A DNA stretch of 64,000 nucleotides from Pedobacter sp. B4-66 (GTDB taxonomy: Bacteria > Bacteroidota > Bacteroidia > Sphingobacteriales > Sphingobacteriaceae), in the NCBI RefSeq assembly GCF_018492665.1, contig NZ_JAFVME010000001.1, positions 904,567-968,566 on the forward strand. The letters are read 5' to 3'. Below are positions 34,007-42,977 of the stretch, piece after piece; position 1 is the first letter of the stretch; each line of letters opens with the position of its first letter. The notes beneath the pieces were generated by a model, which saw only the letters and a list, made by a program, of their open reading frames with translations, was not told the origin of the DNA and searched no databases. Made by a program: the position numbers and the translations under genes.

Positions 34007-35089
34007 TTATCCTTTTTTAACTAGTTTATATTCTACTACAGGCTTACCACGAACTCCGCCATCACTTGCATGAAAACTGTTAAATTTCAATTTATATACA
34101 TTGCCGGCACCATCTTTTACAATGTAAAACGAATCGGTTTTTACACCTATCGCAGTACCGGTTGTATTTCTCCATTTATCGCCAATTGCATCTCTTTTTG
34201 CATTAAATGTTACAGTGCTAAGGTTCGACTCAGAAAAATTCGCATAACTTACTACCGAAGTTTGAACCTGAGCTACCTGAACACCATTAAGGCTATTGCT
34301 GAAAACTATATCAGAAAAGCTGTAAGGGAAAATACCGTCCTGGTTTGTACCATAATACATGGTCCAGCTCCATACAAGATCCCAATTCGCCTTTGCTGGC
34401 TCAACACTTACCGATTTACCATCTGTAAGAGAGAAAAAGTTATAGTTTGAATTGGCATCTTTAACAATGTCAATAGATTTAAAAGTAGTTTCCTTTAGCT
34501 TAGCATATTGCAAAGTATAGCCATTTGCTTTGCGCAAAACTCTTACTTTGTAAACAGTCTCAGCGCTTATTACTGCACTATGGCTACCACCAATTGGACT
34601 TACCAGATATACTTTATTTTCAGAATCTGTAGAAGAAACAGTTTCAATTGCAGTCTTATTCAAAATATTAGCTTCTCTTGGATCATCAAATTTCTTAAAC
34701 TCAATCTCAGCATCAGGACCTGTTGCCCCAAGAGCGATGGTTAAATCAGATACTTTAAAATCTGCCTCAGTTACCGCGTTTAAATCTGTTTTATCTAATT
34801 TCTTTGCCGAAGCTCCCGAAGCTCCATTCAAAACAACTTTAAATTCATTGCCCGAATAAAAACCTAAAGCCCAGCTGTTTCGAAGCACTGCAGTTTGCTG
34901 TGCACCACTTAAGTCTATATAAACACTGTTAGCAGCACTACTCCCTGCTTCAGCACCTGCTATGCCATTTAATGTTAGTGTTGTGCCGTCCGAAACCGGA
35001 ACCTCTACTAGTGGATTTTCATCTTTACTACAAGAAGTAAAGGCTGTGGTAAAACACAATAAGGCAACGAGTTGAGTAAATTTGTTCAT
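34007..35089 (-). CDS. hmuY: HmuY-family heme-binding lipoprotein
   Basis: The 360-residue protein has a lipoprotein signal (LVALLCFTTAFTSC, lipid cysteine C20). It is dominated by beta structure with HmuY-family features: NSVYIDLSGAQQTAVLRNSW, ALGFYSGNEFKVVLNG, YKVRVLRKANGYTLQYAKL, and ANWDLVWSWTMYYGTN. HmuY of Porphyromonas gingivalis is a surface lipoprotein that takes heme from host proteins. This protein is longer, which may mean a duplicated or extended domain. It lies between the TonB receptor and the ABC transporter. Heme ligands were not assigned. Confidence 0.9.
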   Translation of the reverse strand: MNKFTQLVALLCFTTAFTSCSKDENPLVEVPVSDGTTLTLNGIAGAEAGSSAANSVYIDLSGAQQTAVLRNSWALGFYSGNEFKVVLNGASGASAKKLDKTDLNAVTEADFKVSDLTIALGATGPDAEIEFKKFDDPREANILNKTAIETVSSTDSENKVYLVSPIGGSHSAVISAETVYKVRVLRKANGYTLQYAKLKETTFKSIDIVKDANSNYNFFSLTDGKSVSVEPAKANWDLVWSWTMYYGTNQDGIFPYSFSDIVFSNSLNGVQVAQVQTSVVSYANFSESNLSTVTFNAKRDAIGDKWRNTTGTAIGVKTDSFYIVKDGAGNVYKLKFNSFHASDGGVRGKPVVEYKLVKKG

Positions 35090-35119
35090 GATTTTATGCT
35101 TGTTATAATAATTAATAAT

Positions 35120-37213
35120 CTAATTTTTGTTCCAGTTATAGCTTAATCCTACCACATAAGAGCGTCCGTAATTCAAAGGAACCGGGCCACCTGTTGAGTG
35201 TGCCGAACCCGTTGAAACTGATGTGCTGCTAATGGTGGTTACATCGAACAGGTTTTTAATTCCTGCATTCAGATTAAGTGATTTAAATATTTTTTTATTG
35301 ATCATCAGATCAGCGGTGCTGTAAGAACCTGTTCTTTCAAGACTAACCTGATCAACTCCACCGACTGTATTTAGCTGATAAAAAGGTCTTCTTCCCGAAA
35401 ACTTATAGGCTAGATTTACAGTGGTACCGATCTTAGAAAATGTATAAGCGATGTTGCTATTCACCTCTGGTGTCCATGCAAATTCATCAGACTCCCCTGG
35501 CTTTGGTGCATTGGCAACAAAGCGATTGTTAATACCTATGTAAGAAAGCCCCAGGGAAATCTGCAAATCATTAAGCGTTAAAGTGTTTTCAAAAGTTCCT
35601 CCGGTTGTTTTGTAGCGAGAAACATTTATAAGGGTAGTAATTGTAGGGTCGCTTGCAGAAAGACCGAAGTCTATTCTATTTCTGAAAGTATTATAAAAGC
35701 CACTTACAACCGAGCGGAAATCAGCGTTTTCATTACCCGATCTGGTAAAAGTTAAGGATCCGATAAAACTATGCGACTGTTCTGCCTTCAGGTTCTCATT
35801 TCCTAAAATAGAATGGCTGGCATCAAAGAAATCATAGTACAACTCACGCAAAGCTGGTGAACGGAAGCCACTTGCGTAGCCTAAACGTAAATCGAAATCA
35901 TTATTTAACCTGAACTTTGTATTTAGTGATGGAATTACCGGAGGTGCATCGTAAACCGAATTCTTAATAAAACGAGCTCCTGGTCTTATCGTTATGCCAT
36001 CTGTAACCTTCCATTCGGAAGAGATAAAGAAAGCATAATCATTAATTGAAGGGTCTCCTTTAATTCTTGCCCCGCTTGAACCGTCCAGATTAACCTCTAT
36101 ACCAGGTTGAAAAGACAACTGATCCGAAAATCTATACTGAGCTGTTGCACGGATGGATGTAGATTGAAATTTGGATACATCCTGCTCGCCAGCGCCACCA
36201 GATAGTTCTTCTTTTCCTGTAGAATAATCGTGCAGCACGCTTTTGGTTGTACGTTTTAAATTAGAGTAGCCCAATATTCCGCTAAGCTGTAATTTATCAG
36301 TTAGCTTGTAATCGCCCTGTAATTGCTGTGTATACCTGTTGGTAATGTATTTTTGATTAACTGCTTTAAAAATGTTTGGGTTATAGCCGCCCTTGCTCAA
36401 AATAGTCTCATCAGCATAATCCATTCGGTACCAAACATTTAACTTATCACTATTATAACCCAGACGACCATTCCCCAACCATTGCTCTTTAGGCTTCCAC
36501 CTGTTGATATCAGCTGCAATCTGTGCTGAAGTAGCCAAAGCAGGTGCACTGTTAAAACCGTTAAAATCGTTATGTGTTACCCCACCAAGAACACTCCAGC
36601 CATTACTCTGCCAGCTTGCTCCTACATTTTGCAGATGAGATCCTTTTTTGCTGAAAGGTGAATATTCATCCCCTACCGTTTCCTCTTGGACCCTTGCATT
36701 AATGCTTAGTGTCTCTTTAGCTGCTCTTTTTGTAATGATATTGATTACCCCTGCAAGTGCATCCGTACCATAAGAAACTGAAAGCGGCCCTTCAACTATC
36801 TCTATACGTTCAATCGAGTTGATGTCAATCTGATTTAAACTTTCTCTGGTATCGCCCCTGTCTATCATCGGCACACCATCTAAAAGGATTTTAACATTTC
36901 TACCCGACATCCCCATTAACATCACATCACTTGTTCCAAGTGTCATATCATTAGAAAACCTAAAGCCCAATTCTGTATTTAATACCTGTTGAACATTTGT
37001 TGCTGCACGTAAACGAATACGTTCTGAATTAATGATACGAGTTCTGTAAACTGAATTTCTTAATGATTGAGGTTGATATTCGCCTGTAACCACAACTTCC
37101 TTTAGGCAATTAGCTGTTGTATCTCTTTTCAACTCTCTGCCCGCGCCTTTCTCTTGCGCCAGTGTTGTTGAAACGATAAAAAATACAGCCATTAATAGTA
37201 AACCAATTCTCAT
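35120..37213 (-). CDS. TonB-dependent outer-membrane receptor, probably for heme (HmuR type)
   Basis: The 697-residue protein has a signal peptide ending TTLAQ, and a TonB-box-like KEVVVTGEY. The plug domain (about residues 45-165) includes DVMLMGMSGRNVKILLDGVP and IERIEIVEGPLSVSYGTDAL. A 22-strand barrel follows, ending SYVVGLSYNWNKN. It lacks the CarboxypepD-like N-terminal domain of SusC proteins. As the first gene of the operon with hmuY and hmuTUVS it is the likely heme gate in the outer membrane. Two palindromes and a promoter-like sequence lie just upstream. Confidence 0.92.
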   Translation of the reverse strand: MRIGLLLMAVFFIVSTTLAQEKGAGRELKRDTTANCLKEVVVTGEYQPQSLRNSVYRTRIINSERIRLRAATNVQQVLNTELGFRFSNDMTLGTSDVMLMGMSGRNVKILLDGVPMIDRGDTRESLNQIDINSIERIEIVEGPLSVSYGTDALAGVINIITKRAAKETLSINARVQEETVGDEYSPFSKKGSHLQNVGASWQSNGWSVLGGVTHNDFNGFNSAPALATSAQIAADINRWKPKEQWLGNGRLGYNSDKLNVWYRMDYADETILSKGGYNPNIFKAVNQKYITNRYTQQLQGDYKLTDKLQLSGILGYSNLKRTTKSVLHDYSTGKEELSGGAGEQDVSKFQSTSIRATAQYRFSDQLSFQPGIEVNLDGSSGARIKGDPSINDYAFFISSEWKVTDGITIRPGARFIKNSVYDAPPVIPSLNTKFRLNNDFDLRLGYASGFRSPALRELYYDFFDASHSILGNENLKAEQSHSFIGSLTFTRSGNENADFRSVVSGFYNTFRNRIDFGLSASDPTITTLINVSRYKTTGGTFENTLTLNDLQISLGLSYIGINNRFVANAPKPGESDEFAWTPEVNSNIAYTFSKIGTTVNLAYKFSGRRPFYQLNTVGGVDQVSLERTGSYSTADLMINKKIFKSLNLNAGIKNLFDVTTISSTSVSTGSAHSTGGPVPLNYGRSYVVGLSYNWNKN

Positions 37214-37222
37214 TAAACGATC

Positions 37223-37243
37223 TATTTAGAATAATTTTAAATA
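37223..37243 (-). promoter_or_regulatory. Proximal palindromic operator of the hmu operon
   Basis: A 21-base sequence whose arms are TATTTAGAAT and ATTTTAAATA is symmetric except at its centre and one arm position. It begins 10 bases upstream of the TonB-receptor ATG. A similar site lies 41 bases away. It resembles iron-regulator half sites of the TTTAG...CTAAA kind, but whether Fur, a DtxR/IdeR-like protein or another regulator binds is not known. Confidence 0.5.
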
Positions 37244-37249
37244 ACACCG

Positions 37250-37282
37250 CAAGTATAAGAACTTATTTAGACTAATTCCAAA
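37250..37282 (-). promoter_or_regulatory. Candidate hmu promoter overlapped by a second operator copy
   Basis: On the minus strand TTTG (37282-37279), a 21-base spacer and TATACTTG (37257-37250, one mismatch from TAnnTTTG) form a promoter. The region 37263-37282 repeats the proximal operator pattern (TTATTTAGACTAATT, then CCAAA), so a bound regulator would cover the -33 side. The remaining bases up to 37423 hold the start region of the divergent lipoprotein gene and show only a short AATGTT/AACATT inverted repeat (37372-37387). Confidence 0.45.
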
Positions 37283-37423
37283 CAATAAATAGAAAAATTT
37301 TAATTAACCCTGATAACCAGCTTTTTTATTACTACTGATAGTGGTATACTTGTAAAAGTTTAATAATGTAAAATGTTACCCAACATTAACATCTTATCTT
37401 ACCATAAAAAACAAGTATAAAAA

Positions 37424-38467
37424 ATGAAATTATCTCATCTAGCAGGGATGCTTTTAGTCGGAATGGCTTCAGTTGGTGTGTTTATAAGCTGCACCTCGGA
37501 CGTTAAAAAGGCCAATGGCCAAACAAAAACTGCCCCTGGAGATTCGACAGCGTCTGAAACAAAAGAAGATTTGCGCGGACCTATTGATACTGCGAAGTAT
37601 GATTCAATTATGGCAAAATTAGCTAATGGCGATACCACAGGTAAATGGCCGGTTAAAAAACAACCATATCCACTAGCGGGTGCAATACTTCCATTTAAAC
37701 GTATTGTTGTTTATTATGGAAACTTACACTCTAAAAAAATGGGTGCTCTTGGAGAATATGCTCCGAAAGAGATGTGGAAAAGATTAGATGCCGAAGTTAA
37801 ACATTGGGAAAAAGTTGACCCTTCTACTCCAGTACAACCAGGTTTGCACTACATTGCTGCTGTAGCAAGTGGTACTCCGGGTAGAGATGGCAAATACATT
37901 AACCGTATGGCTAACTCACAGATTGACTCTGTATTGAAAATCGCTAAAATGCGTCCTAATACCATCGTGTTTTTAGATTTACAGGTTGCACTTAGTAACA
38001 TTAAAGCTGAGTTACCTCATATTGAGAAATACTTACAATTGCCATTTGTGCATTTAGGTATAGATCCAGAATTCTCTATGAAAGATGGTTCGTTACCTGG
38101 CAAGAGAATAGGAACTTATGATGCTGCTGATATCAACCATGTTTCTCAGTATTTAACTAACTTGGTAAAGAAATATAACTTGCCTCCAAAAGTATTTGTT
38201 GTTCACCGTTTTACAAAAAAGATGGTTACCAATGCTCAGAACATTAAACTTCGTCCAGAAGTTCAAATTGTAATGCACATGGATGGATGGGGTGAGCCAG
38301 AACTTAAAAAAGGAACCTACCGTCACTTTATTTTCTCTGAGCCAGTTCAGTTTACAGGTTTCAAAGTGTTCTATAAAAATGATTTGAAAAAAGAACCTAA
38401 GCGTTTAATGACCCCTGAAGAATTGATGAAATTGAAACCAGTTCCAGTTTATATTCAATACCAGTAA
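37424..38467 (+). CDS. Lipoprotein of unknown function, possible TIM-barrel (glycoside-hydrolase-like) fold
   Basis: The 347-residue protein has a lipoprotein signal (lipid cysteine C23 in GVFISC), a Thr/Lys/Asp-rich linker to about residue 70, and a compact domain. This has strand-like segments KRIVVYYGNLHSKKMGALGE, LHYIAAVASGTPGRDG, TIVFLDLQVALSN, FVHLGIDPEFSM, KVFVVHRFT and VQIVMHMDGWGEPELKKGTY. The regular strand ends with Asp/Glu/His resemble a beta/alpha barrel. From memory, similar sequences occur in actinobacterial secreted proteins, which I cannot verify here. No catalytic assignment is made. It stands alone, divergent from the heme-uptake operon, with its own terminator. Confidence 0.7.
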   Translation: MKLSHLAGMLLVGMASVGVFISCTSDVKKANGQTKTAPGDSTASETKEDLRGPIDTAKYDSIMAKLANGDTTGKWPVKKQPYPLAGAILPFKRIVVYYGNLHSKKMGALGEYAPKEMWKRLDAEVKHWEKVDPSTPVQPGLHYIAAVASGTPGRDGKYINRMANSQIDSVLKIAKMRPNTIVFLDLQVALSNIKAELPHIEKYLQLPFVHLGIDPEFSMKDGSLPGKRIGTYDAADINHVSQYLTNLVKKYNLPPKVFVVHRFTKKMVTNAQNIKLRPEVQIVMHMDGWGEPELKKGTYRHFIFSEPVQFTGFKVFYKNDLKKEPKRLMTPEELMKLKPVPVYIQYQ

Positions 38468-38486
38468 TGGGTTTAAAGATTTAACT

Positions 38487-38520
38487 AAAAGAGGGCATTT
38501 TAAAGATGTCCTCTTTTTTT
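38487..38520. terminator. Terminator between convergent lipoprotein and DUF6702 genes
   Basis: An 11-bp stem (AAAGAGGGCAT with ATGTCCTCTTT, one G-U pair) is followed by a T run on the plus strand and preceded by A residues. It ends the lipoprotein transcript and may also serve the DUF6702 gene. Confidence 0.85.
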
Positions 38521-38547
38521 ATGCTACCTACTCAATAAGCTATGATG

Positions 38548-39024
38548 TTAATAAGAAAACTCCACTAACCTTTCAGGGTTATCAAGTTTGGTGCTTTTTC
38601 TCTTCCCATTTACTGTTGCATGAATCATATTAACCTGAGAATCATGCTGTTCAAAGAGTATGTCGTTTTGAACATCTAGCTTCTGTATACTTTCTACTTT
38701 TTCACTTTCAAAATAACACCATGCAGCATCTTCTTCAATCTGATATCCTAAATACTTTAGGCTAAGCAATTTGTTATTGGCCTTAATCTGTAAGTGGTTC
38801 TTAACATAATCAGAGATCAATCCATCTACTTGCTTACGATCTTTAGGTTTCAAGATATTGATGCTAGTTTTGTAACGTTTATCAAGTGCGCTTTCTAAAT
38901 CATCAAAAAATATACGCACACTTACCTGTACAGTTTTTGTTTTTGGACTATAATCTACCTCAGTTACGCTAACGTAAAACGGATGAAATATATTTAACCA
39001 AAAAAATAAAATAAGTTGTAACAT
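38548..39024 (-). CDS. DUF6702 family protein
   Basis: The 158-residue protein has a hydrophobic N-terminus (LQLILFFWLNIF), probably a signal peptide, followed by HPFYVSVTEVDYSPKTKTVQ and VSVRIFFDDLESAL, characteristic of DUF6702. The family is found next to HupE/UreJ and M1 peptidase genes in Bacteroidota, as here. No activity is known to me. It is divergent from hupE across 70 bases. Confidence 0.85.
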   Translation of the reverse strand: MLQLILFFWLNIFHPFYVSVTEVDYSPKTKTVQVSVRIFFDDLESALDKRYKTSINILKPKDRKQVDGLISDYVKNHLQIKANNKLLSLKYLGYQIEEDAAWCYFESEKVESIQKLDVQNDILFEQHDSQVNMIHATVNGKRKSTKLDNPERLVEFSY

Positions 39025-39094
39025 TTTGTATAGGTAGATATAAAATAGAATATTTCTTGCTATTCTGTATCCAAAATTACAACTTTAAAATATA

Positions 39095-39682
39095 ATGCAG
39101 GATTTCAAACTCTATTTTGATCTTGGCTGGTACCATATTTTAGATTGGCAGGGCTACGATCATATACTTTTCTTACTTGCTCTTTGTGGTATTTATACCA
39201 TCTCCGACTGGAAAAGAGTACTAATTTTGGTTACCGCATTTACCGTTGGCCATAGCATTACTTTAGCCTTAAGTGTGTTAAATGTTGTGCATGTGAATTC
39301 TGCGCTTATTGAGTTTTTAATTCCTGTTACCATCCTGATAACAGCATTATCCAATATCCTTAATAAAAAACCTAAACCTAAGGCCATTAGGTTAAAATAC
39401 ACTTTAGCGCTTTTTTTCGGATTAATACACGGTATGGGGTTTTCTAATTACCTGAAGAGTTTGCTTGGCAAAAGCAGTAGCATCGTTGTTGAATTACTTG
39501 GCTTTAATTTAGGCTTAGAATTTGGTCAGGTGTTGATTGTTTTTGGTGTCCTCCTACTTTCATTTATCCTGGTTACGATCATAAAAATTAAGCGTTGGGA
39601 CTGGAATTTCTTCCTTTCATCCGCTATATTTGGTATATCATTTGTAATGGCCGCCGAGCGCGTCCATGCAATCCTTAACTAA
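39095..39682 (+). CDS. HupE/UreJ-family membrane protein
   Basis: A 195-residue protein with about six transmembrane helices. The N-terminal motif YHILDWQGYDHILFLLAL carries the family histidine/aspartate set, and FGLIHGMGFSNYLKSL is the second conserved motif. HupE and UreJ proteins are linked to nickel or other metal uptake; no nickel enzyme gene is nearby, so the metal and role are open. It ends 4 bases before the M1 peptidase ATG, so the two are likely cotranscribed. Confidence 0.87.
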   Translation: MQDFKLYFDLGWYHILDWQGYDHILFLLALCGIYTISDWKRVLILVTAFTVGHSITLALSVLNVVHVNSALIEFLIPVTILITALSNILNKKPKPKAIRLKYTLALFFGLIHGMGFSNYLKSLLGKSSSIVVELLGFNLGLEFGQVLIVFGVLLLSFILVTIIKIKRWDWNFFLSSAIFGISFVMAAERVHAILN

Positions 39683-39686
39683 CAAA

Positions 39687-42002
39687 ATGAAGAAACTTTT
39701 ACTTCTAGCTACTGCATTAGTTTTTAATGCCGGTGTATATGCACAATCGTTAAATAATCCGGGTTCAAATCATGGTAATAAATTTGAACAGCTGGGCACT
39801 ATGCTTTCAGATCCAAACTACTATCGCTCTGCATCGGGCGCACCGGGGCCAGCCTACTGGCAACAAAGGGCAGATTATGAGATCAATGCCGAACTGGATG
39901 AAAAAAATCTTAAGTTAAATGGTTCTGAAACAATCACCTATTACAACAACTCCCCCGATCCTTTAAGCTATTTATGGGTGCAGCTTGATGAGAATCAGAA
40001 CAAAGCTACTAGTGATAACAAGCTTACGCAGACCAGCAAAATAAAAGAGAAAATGACATTGGATGATTTCTCTGATATCATTGGTCGCAATGATGATCTT
40101 GGTGTCAAAATCATTAAAATTACCGACGAGAAAGGCACTACTCTTCCGTATGTAATTAACAATACCATGATGCGAATTGACTTGCCTACGGTACTTAAAC
40201 CTAAGGAAAAATATAAGTTAAAGATAACCTGGAATTATAACATATCTGACCGTAAAATTGTGCACGGCAGAGGTGGTTATGAGTATTTCCCTGAGGATGA
40301 CAACTACCTGTTTACCATCACACAATGGTTTCCACGCATGGCTGTTTACTCCGATTTTCAGGGATGGCAGAATAAGCAATTTGAAGGCAGAGGTGAGTTT
40401 GCACTGGTATTTGGAAATTACACGGTGAACATGACTGTTCCGGCCGACCATGTGGTTGGTGCAACGGGCGAATGTCAGAATTATCCACAGGTTTTAAGTG
40501 CAACTAGTTTAAAGCGATGGAACGAAGCACAAACAGCAAAAGCTCCTTTGGAAGTTATAAATCTTGGCGAGGCAAAATCGGCTATGACAAAGAAGAGTAC
40601 TGCAAAAAAGACCTGGACTTATGTGGCGGAAAATGTAAGAGATTTCGCTTGGATATCTTCAAGAAGATTAGTTTGGGATGCCATGGCTACTTATATTGAT
40701 GGTAAAAAAACGATGGCCATGTCGTATTATGGTCCAGAGGCCTACCCTATTTACAGCAGGTATTCTACTAAGGTTGTTGCCCATACTTTAAAATCATATT
40801 CTAAGCATACTATTCCATATCCATATCCGGTGGCCATATCAGTTGAGGCTTCTAATGCTATGGAATATCCAATGATTTGCTTTAATCATGGTCGTGCAGA
40901 AAAAGATGGTTCGTATACAGAATCGCTTAAATATGGTGTAATCAGTGTGATTATGCACGAGGTAGGCCATAATTTCTTTCCAATGATTGTGAACTCTGAC
41001 GAAAGACAATGGACCTGGATGGATGAGGGTTTAAATACATTTTGCCAGTTTATGGCAGAACAGGAATGGGATAACAATTATCCTTCGCAAAGAGGTCCGG
41101 CGCATAAGATTGTTGACTACATGAAAATGCCTAAAGATCAACTGGAGCCCATCATGACTAATTCTGAGAACATCATGAATTTTGGCCCTAATGCTTATGC
41201 TAAACCTGCTACAGCCCTAAACATTTTAAGAGAAACCATAATGGGCAGAGAGCTTTTTGATTATGCTTTTAAAGAATACGCAAAACGATGGGCTTTTAAA
41301 CACCCTACTCCTGCCGACATGTTCAGAACATTGGAAGATGCTTCGGCAGTAGACCTTGACTGGTTTTGGAGAGGTTGGTTCTTTGGTACTGATCCGGTAG
41401 ATATTTCATTGAATAGTGTTCGTTACTATCGCATGAACAGCATGAAACAGGCTACTGAAAATGCGGAGAACAAGAAAGCTTATGATAAAGACAACAAATA
41501 CCTAAGCAGAGAACGTAATAAGGCTGAGGGTGTAAAGTTCGCTATTGAACAAGATACCAGCTTGCAAGATTATTACAATAAGTTTGATCGCTTTGAGGTT
41601 AGCCAAACTGCTGATGAGCAATTCCAGGATTATTATAAATCTTTAGGTGCTGAAGAGAAAAAAATCTATGAGAGCAAAAAGAACTTTTATGAACTTGATT
41701 TCTCTAATCTGGGCGGTTTAGTGATGCCTTTAATTATTGAATGGACATTTAAAGATGGCAGCACTGAAACGGACAGGATTCCTGCTTATGTGTGGAGAAA
41801 GAACGAAAACAAGATCACCAAGGTTTTTGCTAAGGATAAGGAAGTTGTTTCTGTACAATTGGATCCTAACAGAGAAACAGCTGATATTGATGAGAACAAC
41901 AATTCATGGCCAAGAAAAAACCAGGCTACAAGATTTGAATTGTTTAAGGAGCAAAACCTGCCGACATTAAATCCAATGCAGGAATCTAAAAAACAGAAGT
42001 AA
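39687..42002 (+). CDS. Secreted M1-family metallopeptidase
   Basis: From the ATG at 39687 the protein has 771 residues with a signal peptide (KLLLLATALVFNAGVYAQ). The zinc site is HEVGH at residues 424-428 and E447 (WTWMDEGLNTF), exactly the HExxH-x18-E spacing of M1. SNAMEYPM is the family substrate-binding GxMEN-like motif. The N-terminal part is the usual beta-sandwich. Likely a periplasmic or surface aminopeptidase. An upstream ATG at 39666 lies inside hupE and would add residues before the signal peptide, so it is rejected. Confidence 0.93.
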   Translation: MKKLLLLATALVFNAGVYAQSLNNPGSNHGNKFEQLGTMLSDPNYYRSASGAPGPAYWQQRADYEINAELDEKNLKLNGSETITYYNNSPDPLSYLWVQLDENQNKATSDNKLTQTSKIKEKMTLDDFSDIIGRNDDLGVKIIKITDEKGTTLPYVINNTMMRIDLPTVLKPKEKYKLKITWNYNISDRKIVHGRGGYEYFPEDDNYLFTITQWFPRMAVYSDFQGWQNKQFEGRGEFALVFGNYTVNMTVPADHVVGATGECQNYPQVLSATSLKRWNEAQTAKAPLEVINLGEAKSAMTKKSTAKKTWTYVAENVRDFAWISSRRLVWDAMATYIDGKKTMAMSYYGPEAYPIYSRYSTKVVAHTLKSYSKHTIPYPYPVAISVEASNAMEYPMICFNHGRAEKDGSYTESLKYGVISVIMHEVGHNFFPMIVNSDERQWTWMDEGLNTFCQFMAEQEWDNNYPSQRGPAHKIVDYMKMPKDQLEPIMTNSENIMNFGPNAYAKPATALNILRETIMGRELFDYAFKEYAKRWAFKHPTPADMFRTLEDASAVDLDWFWRGWFFGTDPVDISLNSVRYYRMNSMKQATENAENKKAYDKDNKYLSRERNKAEGVKFAIEQDTSLQDYYNKFDRFEVSQTADEQFQDYYKSLGAEEKKIYESKKNFYELDFSNLGGLVMPLIIEWTFKDGSTETDRIPAYVWRKNENKITKVFAKDKEVVSVQLDPNRETADIDENNNSWPRKNQATRFELFKEQNLPTLNPMQESKKQK

Positions 42003-42004
42003 TT

Positions 42005-42030
42005 AAAAAGCCATCTCGCGATGGCTTTTT
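42005..42030. terminator. Bidirectional terminator
   Basis: An 11-bp perfect stem, AAAAAGCCATC with GATGGCTTTTT around a TCGC loop, lies immediately after the M1 peptidase stop and in front of the convergent S74-like gene. It can serve both strands. Confidence 0.88.
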
Positions 42031-42057
42031 CAAAGATACTAAAACAAAAAAAACTAT

Positions 42058-42495
42058 CTATTTAGACTTCTCTTTCAAGAGGTTTAATTCTTTTTTAAGC
42101 AGGTCAATTTGTTCCTGCTGCTCTTTAATTGCGGCTACTAATACCGGAATCAGGTTTTCTGACTGTACTTCGCTGTATCTGGCAACTTTTGCATTGTTCT
42201 TGCCCTTGTCATATATTTTAGTGGCCTCGTAAACCATAGCCGGGTATTCTGATTGTACGTTACTTGCAAGGAAGCCATACTGCTCGCCAGCCGGTAATTT
42301 AAGATGCTTGTACTTCTGTACATCATACTTAAAAGTTACAGGTTCTAAGTTTTTTAAATGCTCTGTAGAATTAGAAATCTTATCTACGTTAACTTTTAAC
42401 TCTTGCTCTTCAATTTTTTGTGCGTTTACCGACAATGCAGTTGCGCTTAATAAAACGCCTAATACGGCACCTTTTGATACTAAAGGATATCTCAT
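42058..42495 (-). CDS. Secreted stand-alone intramolecular-chaperone-like (peptidase S74) domain protein
   Basis: The 145-residue protein has a signal peptide (GVLLSATALSVNAQ). A region resembling the S74/endosialidase chaperone domain follows (LKNLEPVTFKYDVQKYKHL, QYGFLASNVQSEYPAMVYEA, YSEVQSENLIPVLVAAIKEQ). It ends in a short coiled coil (QIDLLKKELNLLKEKSK). In phage tail spikes and Bacteroidota surface proteins this domain sits at the C-terminus of a longer polypeptide. Here it is nearly alone, with no passenger domain. The gene is complete with ATG and stop. Confidence 0.75.
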   Translation of the reverse strand: MRYPLVSKGAVLGVLLSATALSVNAQKIEEQELKVNVDKISNSTEHLKNLEPVTFKYDVQKYKHLKLPAGEQYGFLASNVQSEYPAMVYEATKIYDKGKNNAKVARYSEVQSENLIPVLVAAIKEQQEQIDLLKKELNLLKEKSK

Positions 42496-42546
42496 AAAAT
42501 AAATTTATTGTGTAATGTGTGAATTTTGATTGTTGTGTATTTACAA

Positions 42547-42846
42547 TCAGGCTTCTGGAGGGGGATATGGTAATGAAATAACTGAGGTGGCCGTACGATT
42601 CACATAGCTATAATTAACCTTTTTTGAGGTTAATGTATGTGCGAGGTCAACAGTTGGCTGATGAATAAATACATCATCAGTAAGTTCCAGATTTTTTAAT
42701 TCTTTTTCTTCCTCTGAGGATTCAGAGTCGTGATCGGTTTGATGAATTGCTACTGTTTGTTTATCGTTAGTTACAGGAAATAACGAGGCATGCTTCACCA
42801 GCAAAAATGAAAGTAAAATAAGAATGCCCGTCAACTGTTTCAACAT
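42547..42846 (-). CDS. Small secreted or membrane-anchored protein, unknown
   Basis: A 99-residue protein with a hydrophobic N-terminus (LTGILILLSFLLVKHASLF), an acidic stretch (HDSESSEEEKELKNLELTDD) and a C-terminus ending LPYPPPEA. No family is recognised. It lies 51 bases upstream of the S74-like gene on the same strand and could be cotranscribed with it. The acidic middle and proline ending suggest an exposed, flexible protein. Confidence 0.55.
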   Translation of the reverse strand: MLKQLTGILILLSFLLVKHASLFPVTNDKQTVAIHQTDHDSESSEEEKELKNLELTDDVFIHQPTVDLAHTLTSKKVNYSYVNRTATSVISLPYPPPEA

Positions 42847-42977
42847 AAACTAAGTAGTATCTATCTTTTAATTGTGATCTGTAATCCGACAAATATATTT
42901 ATCTAAATTAAAATCACGCTATGTTTAAGCAGAAAATGACATAAATTTAATGATGTAAAAACAGAGAAGATCAGGAT

